This document shows, one piece after another, positions 25,801 through 32,144 of a DNA stretch of 64,000 bases (within the stretch, counting starts at the first letter, position 1; every line of letters starts with the position of its first letter). The stretch spans positions 3,343,001 to 3,407,000 of the forward strand of contig NZ_CP019509.1 in the NCBI RefSeq assembly GCF_002002905.1, read 5' to 3'. The position numbers and the translations under genes are program-made. The stretch comes from Aquaspirillum sp. LM1. GTDB lineage: Bacteria; Pseudomonadota; Gammaproteobacteria; Burkholderiales; Aquaspirillaceae. The notes under the pieces were generated by a model, which ran no database searches, was not told the origin of the DNA, and worked only from the letters and a program-made list of their open reading frames with translations.

Positions 25801-28027
25801 GGACGACTGGGTAGCCGACAGCGAAGCCGGCTTTATCGCCGCCGCCGTGGCGCTGGCGCAGGATCTGCCGGCGCTGCAACACGCCCGCGCCCAGTTGCGC
25901 CAGCGCATGCGGCACTCGCCGCTGCTGGATGGCCAGCGCGTCGCCCGCCAGATTGAACAGCATTGCGCGGCCTGGCTGGCGCACCACGCGGGGGTAACCG
26001 CTGGCGGCGACCTCAAGCAAATGGTACGCAGCCATGCGCAAGGTGGGCTGCAAACCTGGCTGGACAAACCCGCCAACGCCATCCGCCTGCCCAGCCTGGC
26101 TGCCGATGACACCCCGGCGCTGTCGGTGGTGCTCATCCTGTACAACCAGGCCGGGCTGACCCTGCGCACCCTGCAGGCGCTGGCCGACCAGCGCGGTACC
26201 ACATTCGAAACCCTGATCATCGACAACGCCTCCAGCGACCAGACCAGCGAATTGCTGGCGCGGGTACACGGCACGCAGATTGTGCGCAACCGCGACAATC
26301 TGGGCTTTGTGCTGGCGGCCAATCAGGGCGCAGCAATGGCGCGTGGCCGGCATCTGCTGCTGCTGAACAACGACGCCATCGTCCAGTCCGGTGCGCTGGC
26401 CGCCACCTGTCGGCGGCTGGACGCCGACCCGACCCTTGGCGCACTGGGCGGGCGGATTGTGCTGATGTCCGGCGGCCTGCAAGAGGCCGGCAATGTGATT
26501 TTCCAGGATGGATCCACTGCCGGCATTGGCCGGGGTGAAGACCCATTCTCTCCGGCAGCGCTGGCCCGCCGTTGCGCCGACTATTGCTCGGGCGTCTACC
26601 TGGCCGTGCCGCTGGCGTTGTGGCGCATGCTGGATGGCTTTGACCGCGACTTTGTGCCGGCCTACTACGAAGATGCCGACTTCTGCCTGCGCGTGTGGCA
26701 GGCCGGCTTCCGGGTGGAATATGCGCCCGAGGTGCTGGTGGAACACCTGGAATGGGGCAGCGCCGGCAACAACGAAGCCCAGCAGCGCATGCGCGACAAC
26801 CGCCTGCGCTTTGTCGCCAAACATGGCGACTGGCTTAGCCGCCAGCCGCGCCCTGGGCGGACCTCACTGGACGACGACCGCTGGCGCAGCCCGGCTGATG
26901 CGCCGCGCCTGCCACGGGTGCTGATTCTGGACAATGAAGTGCCGCATATGGCGCGCGGCGGCGGCCTGCCGCGCGCGCGGCTGATGCTGCAGGCGCTGCG
27001 CGACTGGCCGGTGACGCTGTTTCCGCTGTGGTCATTCGACGACGACTGGGCGCAGGTACACGCCTCGATCCCGGACACAGTGGAAGTGATGCTCGGCCTG
27101 GGTCTGGCTCAGCTGGAAGGTTTTCTGGCGCGCCGGCGCGGCCTGTACGACGTGCTGTGGGTCAGCCGCCCCCCCAATCTGCAGGCGCTGGCTCCGCTGC
27201 GCGCGCGCCGGCCCGAGCTGTTTGCCGGCATGCGGCTGATTTACGATTCGGAAGCGCTGTTCGCCCTGCGCGAAATTGGCGAGCTGGCGGTGAAAGGCCG
27301 GGCGCTGACGCCAGCACAGGCGCAAGCGCGGCTGGACAAGGAACTGGCGCTGGCACAGGGGGTGGATCAGGTAGTGGTGGTGTCCGAACGCGACGCCAGG
27401 CATTTCCGCCAACGCGGCCACCCGGTGGCGATTCTCAGCCATGCCATGCCCGTGCGCCGCAGCGTGCCCAGCCCGAAACGCCGCGCCGGACTGGTATTTG
27501 TCGGTGCCTTGCACCCGGACACCCCCAACGAAGACGGGCTGCTGTGGTTTGTCGAGCAGGTGGCACCGCGCTTGCGCGCGCTATTGCCCGAACCGCCCAC
27601 CCTGGACGTGGTGGGCGAATGCCGCTCGGAGCGGATTGCCGCGCTGGCCAGCGCGGACATTCGCCTGTTGGGCCCCCAGGCCGACCTGCGCCCCTGCTAC
27701 GACCGCGCCAAGGTGTTTATCGCGCCGGTGCGCTTTGCCGGCGGGGTACCGGTGAAGGTGATCGAAGCCGCCGCCCAGGGCATTCCCGTAGTGGCTTCGG
27801 CCATTTTGCTGCGTCAGCTGGGCTGGCAGGATGGCCTGGAGATTCAGGGTGCACGCGACGCCGAGGCCTTTGCCCGCGCCATCGCACGCCTGCTGACCGA
27901 CGACGCGCGATGGCGTCGCCAGCAGGCCGCCGCTTGGGCGCGCTGCGAAGCTGACTACCATCCCGACGACTTTGCCCGGCAGACCCGCGCCCTGCTGCTG
28001 GCCCATTCCGCCCAGGAGGCAACATGA
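22811..28027 (+). CDS. Giant multidomain glycosyltransferase: TPR + OGT/SPINDLY-like + GT2 + GT4
   Basis: A 1738-residue cytoplasmic protein with no signal peptide. Residues 1 to about 640 are tandem TPR-like helices. About 705-1060 form an OGT/SPINDLY-type (GT41) domain starting RLRIAYVASQQHERLL and containing DSFPGNGGLSLLDALWMGVP (D955). This corresponds to the nucleotide-binding loop of OGT, though the His of the usual NGHTT is replaced. About 1100-1340 is a GT2 domain (SVVLILYNQAGLT, LLLLNNDAIV with D1188, AYYEDADFCLRVWQAGF). About 1369-1725 is a GT4 domain (RVLILDNEVPHMARGGG, RFAGGVPVKVIEAAAQGIPV). All three transferase modules look complete. It probably builds a short glycan on a protein held by the TPRs, or a surface polysaccharide. 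Its start and stop overlap or touch neighbouring methyltransferase genes. Confidence 0.88.
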   Translation: MHAPNPLDPLLEHAWQCSAAGDVASALQLAQQAYAQDPGHAPAATALGYFLLHAGQHEAAHAVLEPAARQWPQSATLQWYAGLAQRQLGHAESAITLLRWACTLDPSLHDAAFTLAWALHDHGEQEEALYWAHHALAAQRSAPRLLQTGWLLQRTGQHAAAVEHYQHAMAGYRADAAEQRQLHLQLAECQLLLGHSTQAGDTLEAGLRRFPDDPGLLTTLAHLQWQRGDRLAAIALARQLTELDPERVASWHLLGAFLQDSGDWLAADPCFDQVQRRDLSQSDALFRRAQIQARAGRPIDAQWLLQQVLHHQPDAQPAQTLMAQVLLDMRQADEARRLLLRWLRAAPRHSERWRLLAIAHQQRGRPALARRALQRALRLDPDNIEALRLLAWVALAQHDRPAAVHAANQLLARRPDDVSTQIQAAFVHAMAGDRALAARCAEQAVAHAPDNAEAWRALSQVRYQQQRLHEAEAAIEIALQLAPDRLDSLRQLGWILIARQRLGHAELAFLRVQALTPDDPVALLELAEVRLRAGLFAAGLASIHALKALGPLSAPAQLTQARLLIEGGQALQQAQWHADALAICRRLLADPARLGDAAELLARLRGLGVEAARPLCAMLPHSLWRLSCQQALNTAITRHGHRYLSQLAKLAREAFPDQPWLALAALYQDSLSAHSTPEQLAWTARNAFRLLKLHSGLSPAWGRRRPRAHASRLRIAYVASQQHERLLQRVLASHDPTQVEVFVFTSLRLSGLPAHLHCQPLDLDQLEAACAANQIDVLIDAGGLQPFEGQYALLERYARRLAPVQVGWLGSWGSAGGLFDALLTDRTGVPLADEAHYEEAIWTLDGGQWSWDPPLHAPTPQPSPAATYGWVTFGVTARGLRLNDDSLRAWAAIVAAMPLSRLRFIGAVSLDWPQRAEILATLQRHGVAAERVTFDPPGDYASWLAWFQQVDIVLDSFPGNGGLSLLDALWMGVPVVSRSGRWLGARQGASILHSLGQDDWVADSEAGFIAAAVALAQDLPALQHARAQLRQRMRHSPLLDGQRVARQIEQHCAAWLAHHAGVTAGGDLKQMVRSHAQGGLQTWLDKPANAIRLPSLAADDTPALSVVLILYNQAGLTLRTLQALADQRGTTFETLIIDNASSDQTSELLARVHGTQIVRNRDNLGFVLAANQGAAMARGRHLLLLNNDAIVQSGALAATCRRLDADPTLGALGGRIVLMSGGLQEAGNVIFQDGSTAGIGRGEDPFSPAALARRCADYCSGVYLAVPLALWRMLDGFDRDFVPAYYEDADFCLRVWQAGFRVEYAPEVLVEHLEWGSAGNNEAQQRMRDNRLRFVAKHGDWLSRQPRPGRTSLDDDRWRSPADAPRLPRVLILDNEVPHMARGGGLPRARLMLQALRDWPVTLFPLWSFDDDWAQVHASIPDTVEVMLGLGLAQLEGFLARRRGLYDVLWVSRPPNLQALAPLRARRPELFAGMRLIYDSEALFALREIGELAVKGRALTPAQAQARLDKELALAQGVDQVVVVSERDARHFRQRGHPVAILSHAMPVRRSVPSPKRRAGLVFVGALHPDTPNEDGLLWFVEQVAPRLRALLPEPPTLDVVGECRSERIAALASADIRLLGPQADLRPCYDRAKVFIAPVRFAGGVPVKVIEAAAQGIPVVASAILLRQLGWQDGLEIQGARDAEAFARAIARLLTDDARWRRQQAAAWARCEADYHPDDFARQTRALLLAHSAQEAT

Positions 28028-28860
28028 CCCCCCATCCGCTGGACACCGCCGCCATGCGCCATTACCGGCGCTGGATGGCCAAGGGCAACCGGGTGCAAGC
28101 CGAAACCAGCCTGCGCCGAATGCTGGCGCGGGAAGCCAATCTGCCCGCCGCCCACTCGGCGCTGGCACGGCTGCGCTGGCCCGGGCCCGACTACCGCGCC
28201 TGGCTGGCCTGGCTGCATCGTCAGCTCGCCCCCCGTGTGTATGTGGAAATTGGCGTGGAATCCGGCGCATCGCTGGCGCTGGTGCAGCCGGACACCCAGG
28301 TGATTGCGATCGATCCCGAGCCGGTGGGCAACCCCTTGCACGCCTGCCCGGGCGTTGGCCAGTTGTTTGCGCAGACCAGCGCGGCATTTTTTGCCCAGTC
28401 GTGTGCGACCAGCGGATTGAGCCACACCGGCTTCAATCTGGCATTCATCGATGGCGACCATCGTTTTGAAAGTGTGCTAGACGACTTCATCGCCCTGGAG
28501 CGCCACGCCGCCCCCGGTGCCGTGGTGCTGCTGCACGACACCCTGCCGCTGACCGAATCCACCTCGGGCGGCGAACGGCACACCGGCTTTTACAGCGGCG
28601 ACGCCTGGAAAGTGGTGCCGTGCCTGCGCGCGCTACGCCCCGACCTGCGGCTGACCACGCTGCCCACTGCGCCGACCGGGCTGACCGTCATCACCGGGCT
28701 TGACCCCAGCTCACGCGTGCTGGACACCCGGCGGGCGCTGATTCATCAGGTGTACGCCCGCCTGCCCAGCGCCCACGCGGTGGCGCATCCGCACACGCTG
28801 TTCAATCTGGGCGAAAACGATCCGGCGTGGCTGGCGCGCTGGCTGGCGCACGGGCAATAA
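28024..28860 (+). CDS. Class I SAM methyltransferase, Methyltransf_24 type
   Basis: A 278-residue protein whose ATG overlaps the stop of the giant transferase by four bases (ATGA), so translation is coupled. After a helical N terminus, VYVEIGVESGASLALV is the SAM-binding loop, VIAIDPEPVG the second motif, and NLAFIDGDHRFESVLDDF the metal/substrate motif typical of sugar methyltransferases and cephalosporin-hydroxylase-like enzymes. The N-terminal 60 residues resemble a short TPR-like helical region. It is the last plus-strand gene of the locus; its final 59 bases overlap the opposite-strand gene. Confidence 0.82.
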   Translation: MTPHPLDTAAMRHYRRWMAKGNRVQAETSLRRMLAREANLPAAHSALARLRWPGPDYRAWLAWLHRQLAPRVYVEIGVESGASLALVQPDTQVIAIDPEPVGNPLHACPGVGQLFAQTSAAFFAQSCATSGLSHTGFNLAFIDGDHRFESVLDDFIALERHAAPGAVVLLHDTLPLTESTSGGERHTGFYSGDAWKVVPCLRALRPDLRLTTLPTAPTGLTVITGLDPSSRVLDTRRALIHQVYARLPSAHAVAHPHTLFNLGENDPAWLARWLAHGQ

Positions 28861-29782
28861 CGCAGGCAAAGTCATGGTCGAGCTGGCCGGCCTGATACAG
28901 CTCGTCTTCAGCGGCCATGACACTGCGCAGATACGCTTCACCTGATGTGCCGATGAAGTTCTGCGCCACCCCGGCCAGCAGCATGTGCAAAATCGCCCCG
29001 CCGTAGGGGCGCACGCGCACCGCGCTGAAATACTCGGGCAACAGCGGCAAGAGCCGCGACGAGCAAATCGCCTCACTGGGGTCTACCGCCACCACTTCGG
29101 CCACACTGGGGCGGCGGAAATCACGCTTGCAGCCACCGTCGCGCAGGGTCATCAACGCCTCGGGCAATAGTCGGGCAATCTGGTTGAGGCGCTGCATCTG
29201 GCTGTCGGGCCACTGAAACTGGTCCGGCCCGACGTATTCATCCAGAAAAAACCAGCCGCCCGGTGCCAGCAATCGCCCAATGTGGCGGTACAGCAGTGCC
29301 AGATTGGCGCAATGATGCACGCTGGACACCCCCAGCACGGCGTCAAAGCTGCCCGGGGTGAACGGTGGCTGTCCTACCGGCAGGTGGTTCATGTCGGCCT
29401 GAAAATAGCGGATGGCGTCCAGCCCCTCGGCCTGCGCCTGCGCGTGCGCCACTTCCAGCACCTTGGCCGACAGGTCAATCGCCACAATCTCGCGCGCCCA
29501 GCCATGCTGGGCGATTTCCCGCTCCAGCGTGCCGCTGCCACAGCCCAGCACCAGCACCCGATCCAGCGGCAGCGGCTGTTCAGCGGCGACCATCCGGAAA
29601 AACCAGGCCAGCGGCGACACGCTGGCGTCGCCGCTCACCTTGCGATTGATGGCCGCGCGGATTTCCGGCAGATGAGTCCAATGCAAGCCCTGGGCCGTCC
29701 AGGTGTCCGGGTCGCCCCAGGTGAGGTCCAGCTGGTCGGCCAGACCGCTATCAATGGCGCCCAGCGGGCAGATAAGTGACAT
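28802..29782 (-). CDS. Class I SAM methyltransferase
   Basis: A 326-residue protein if read from the second possible start (MSLICPLGAID). The SAM motif is VLVLGCGSGTLEREIAQHG, followed by VAIDLSAKVLEVA and FDAVLGVSSVHHC. Its C-terminal 20 residues run antisense through the end of the preceding gene, giving a 59-base tail-to-tail overlap. There is no clear ribosome-binding site at either possible start. The acceptor is unknown; placed in a glycan locus with four other methyltransferases, it may methylate sugars at different positions. Confidence 0.8.
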   Translation of the reverse strand: MSLICPLGAIDSGLADQLDLTWGDPDTWTAQGLHWTHLPEIRAAINRKVSGDASVSPLAWFFRMVAAEQPLPLDRVLVLGCGSGTLEREIAQHGWAREIVAIDLSAKVLEVAHAQAQAEGLDAIRYFQADMNHLPVGQPPFTPGSFDAVLGVSSVHHCANLALLYRHIGRLLAPGGWFFLDEYVGPDQFQWPDSQMQRLNQIARLLPEALMTLRDGGCKRDFRRPSVAEVVAVDPSEAICSSRLLPLLPEYFSAVRVRPYGGAILHMLLAGVAQNFIGTSGEAYLRSVMAAEDELYQAGQLDHDFACVIARAPASAPATPDRFRPD

Positions 29783-29838
29783 GAGGGCGGGTCGCAAAAG
29801 AGTTCAGGAAGGGGAAAAGTCTAGCATGACTGCCCTGA

Positions 29839-29876
29839 CCGGGCGGACGGGCGCAACCACGGTGCTCGCCGCCCGG
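29839..29876. repeat. Inverted repeat between two methyltransferase genes
   Basis: CCGGGCGG and CCGCCCGG arms with a 22-base loop just after the stop of the right-hand minus-strand gene. It lacks a T tract, so it may slow transcription or stabilise the 3' end rather than terminate. Confidence 0.4.
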
Positions 29877-29888
29877 AATGGTCGGTGC

Positions 29889-30542
29889 TCAAGTGGACCG
29901 CCCTTGCTTGACACGGTCCTCGCTGGCCGCCTGCCAGGCCAGCACGGCATCGCTGCCGTGCACCCGGCCATTCATATAGCGCCCAACGCGATCCAGCATG
30001 CGCTGGGGGTGGCGGGCCAGTTGGGCCTGGTCCTTGAGGAACACCGCCACCTGATCGTTCCAGATGTCCTGATCCTGATAGGCAGTGAAGGATTCCAGCA
30101 GCACGCAGGCAAATCCGCTGCGCTGGCCCCAGCGCGCCAGGGCCACACCGGCATCCGGGTAAAAGCGCCAGCAGTCCACCGGGTAGCGGTGAAAATCGCC
30201 ATTGGCCGGGGCGTTCAGATACAGCAGGCCGCCCGGTGTCAGCACGCGCAGCGCCTCATTGAACATCAGCCAGAAAAATTCGATGTGCTCAAAGCACGAG
30301 CTACTCACCACCACCTCCACGCTGGCGTCGGCAAACGGCAGGTGATAGGGATCGTCCAATACCATGTCCACGCCGGGGCCGGGGACAAAATCCACGCCGA
30401 TATAGCGGCAGCCAGCGGGTGCGCCATGGCGCAGGCTGCCGTTGATGTCCTGCGCGCCGATATCGACGATGGTAACGGCGGCCTCGCGACCAAGGTAGGT
30501 GTCAAAAAACAACTGTCCGTGCTTCAATGCGCTGACATGCAT
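29889..30542 (-). CDS. SAM methyltransferase, Methyltransf_11 type
   Basis: A 217-residue enzyme. The SAM site is TIVDIGAQDINGSLRHGA, followed by YIGVDFVPGPGVDMV and a motif IV VVVSSSCFEHIEFFW; VLTPGGLLYLNAPANGDFHR is characteristic of sugar-linked family members. I chose the ATG preceded by AGAGGAAAC. A longer in-frame start would translate the antisense of an inserted tnpB remnant and is not credible. That remnant begins about 14 bases before this ATG, so the native promoter has been separated or replaced. Confidence 0.85.
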   Translation of the reverse strand: MHVSALKHGQLFFDTYLGREAAVTIVDIGAQDINGSLRHGAPAGCRYIGVDFVPGPGVDMVLDDPYHLPFADASVEVVVSSSCFEHIEFFWLMFNEALRVLTPGGLLYLNAPANGDFHRYPVDCWRFYPDAGVALARWGQRSGFACVLLESFTAYQDQDIWNDQVAVFLKDQAQLARHPQRMLDRVGRYMNGRVHGSDAVLAWQAASEDRVKQGRST

Positions 30543-30555
30543 GGTGTTTCCTCTA

Positions 30556-30743
30556 GTGCGAGACGAAGGGCAGGACACGGCGGACACTTCCGCCGGGCGG
30601 GAAACCACAGCCCGGATCGCCTGTAAAGTGAGCGGTGCAGTCATGCCGCCAGCAGCAGGAACCCGCCGAAGCGACTTATGCCGGCTCGATGCCGGGATGA
30701 GCGCCGTAGGAATCCCCCGACTTTAGGCGGGGGAGGATGTCAA
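30556..30743 (+). mobile_element. Solo 3' end of a tnpB element with omega RNA scaffold
   Basis: About 190 bases matching the last part of the tnpB of copy 2 (DEGQDTADTSAGRET ... VGIPRL) and its right end GGGGGAGGATGTCAA, on the plus strand. The rest of tnpB and the left end are absent. The stems GGCGG/CCGCC (30579-30583, 30590-30594) and CCGGGC/GCCCGG (30593-30598, 30610-30615) are preserved. The guide position would read CCGCGCGGGATCTTCGC. If transcribed it could serve a TnpB supplied by the other copies. It may equally be dead debris. Confidence 0.8.
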
Positions 30744-30847
30744 CCGCGCGGGATCTTCGCAGAGAACATCACCCGCTATCGCCGTGGGTGTTGAGCGTGG
30801 CATGGTGGTGAGAACTCGCATCTGCTGCGCGCTGTGGATGCCCCTGG

Positions 30848-30867
30848 ATTCCCGCCTGAGCGGGAAT
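30848..30867. repeat. dRS3-like repeat
   Basis: Second exact ATTCCC-N8-GGGAAT element, again preceded by CTGG and followed by GACG as in the copy at 18.0 kb. The surrounding bases are otherwise unrelated. It lies between two insertion-sequence remnants. Confidence 0.7.
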
Positions 30868-30929
30868 GACGGAGTGGCATGCGGAGGGGGGCCACCATGG
30901 CAAGGCAAGGCTCTGTTTTAGCAGAAATA

Positions 30930-30991
30930 AATCGAGATGCCCGACGTAAGCTTGCTCGCATGTACCCTTGTGTTTCAACGTGACTGGCTAC
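30930..30991 (+). mobile_element. Solo right end of the IS630 element
   Basis: About 60 bases similar to the last part of the IS630 copy at 48.4-49.6 kb, including GTAAGCTTGCTCG, CCTTGTGTTTCAACG and the terminal repeat GTGACTGGCTAC followed by TA. The remaining element is missing, so this is a deletion remnant. Differences show it is older than, or unrelated in time to, the longer copy. Confidence 0.8.
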
Positions 30992-31009
30992 TAAGCGCTG
31001 GCTGCGGGC

Positions 31010-32071
31010 TCAGTCGGCCCGGCGGCGCAACACCACCACATCCTGATTGCCGGCCATGGCCTCAATGATGTCGAGCACGTCGAAATACCGCCCCCAGTGC
31101 GACAGAATATAATCCGGCGAATGCAGCACATCGCGGCCATGCCCGGCGTCCGCGCCGGCCAGGCCGCAGGCGTCATGAAACCCGACATGGTGCGCCGCCT
31201 GCTTGCGGGCGGGTGGCGTGCGGTATAACGCCATTTGCGCCATTCCCTGCACCGACAGCAGCAGCAAGCCGCCTGGCCGGGTCAGGCGCTGCAACTCGGC
31301 CAGCCAGGCGTCCTGCACCGGCTCGGCCAGGTGGGGCAATACCGCCAGGCCAAGCACCAGGTCAAAACTGGCGGTTGCCAGTGCGGTAGGCGGCAGCAGG
31401 TCCACCGGCAAGAACTCGGCGTCGGGCAGCGTTTGCCGGCATAGCTGCACCATGTCCGGGTCGATGTCCACCCCGGTGACCGGAGGGCCATAATCCAGCA
31501 GATAGCGGGTCAGCCGCCCGGCACCGCAGCCCCAGTCCAGAATGGCGGCAAACGACGACAGCGGACGGCCAAAGCGCTCGGCCAGCAACTGGGCAAAGCG
31601 CGACACAATGGTCGCCCCGCCCCAGCAGAAGGCGTGTGCATCCGGTGTGCCAATCATGCTGGCGATCTGCGCTGGCGCGGGCAGCGGGCGTTCACCCGTC
31701 GGGTCGGCCAGAAACCAGGCGCTGCGGTACGACCAGGCGTGTTCGCCAGACTGGGAAGTGACATTAAAGCGGGCCATCCCATCCGGAAACAGCGTGGCCG
31801 GGTCGGAAAAATAATGCTGGCAGCGAAAGCGCGACGCCTCGGCGTGCGGAATGTCCGGAAAACACGCCAGCAGGTCGGGCGAGGGCAATGGCCACGCCAG
31901 CATGTCAAAATCCACGCCGTTGATCAGAAACCGACGATCTTCCCTGGCGTCCCACGCGCTGACGGCCCAGCCTTCCATTGTCAGGCTGTCCTCCCCCAGC
32001 GTGATGCGATCGGGCATCCAGCGCAGGTGTCGGGTCACAGCGAGTTGAAGATCAGCCTGATAAAGCGTCAT
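31010..32071 (-). CDS. Class I SAM methyltransferase with N-terminal extension
   Basis: A 353-residue protein. The first 150 residues (MTLYQADLQLAVTRHLRW...) form a domain I do not recognise, rich in aromatic residues. The SAM domain starts near 160 with ILDWGCGAGRLTRYLLDYG, then VTGVDIDPDMV and FDLVLGLAVLPHLAEP, and LTRPGGLLLLSVQG. It is transcribed away from the IS remnants. It is the fifth methyltransferase in 10 kb, so it probably belongs to the glycan locus. The substrate is unknown. Confidence 0.82.
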   Translation of the reverse strand: MTLYQADLQLAVTRHLRWMPDRITLGEDSLTMEGWAVSAWDAREDRRFLINGVDFDMLAWPLPSPDLLACFPDIPHAEASRFRCQHYFSDPATLFPDGMARFNVTSQSGEHAWSYRSAWFLADPTGERPLPAPAQIASMIGTPDAHAFCWGGATIVSRFAQLLAERFGRPLSSFAAILDWGCGAGRLTRYLLDYGPPVTGVDIDPDMVQLCRQTLPDAEFLPVDLLPPTALATASFDLVLGLAVLPHLAEPVQDAWLAELQRLTRPGGLLLLSVQGMAQMALYRTPPARKQAAHHVGFHDACGLAGADAGHGRDVLHSPDYILSHWGRYFDVLDIIEAMAGNQDVVVLRRRAD

Positions 32072-32144
32072 GTTCAAAATCCAGTGCGGGGGAATGGCCC
32101 GATTATGGCATAGCGCTTCTGCCAGCCGAAACGCACCGGCTCAT

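Noticed and set aside
30499-30644. N-terminal extension of the methyltransferase ending at 29889
   Set aside because: The extra 34 residues are the antisense of the inserted tnpB end; the ATG at 30542 has a good ribosome site.
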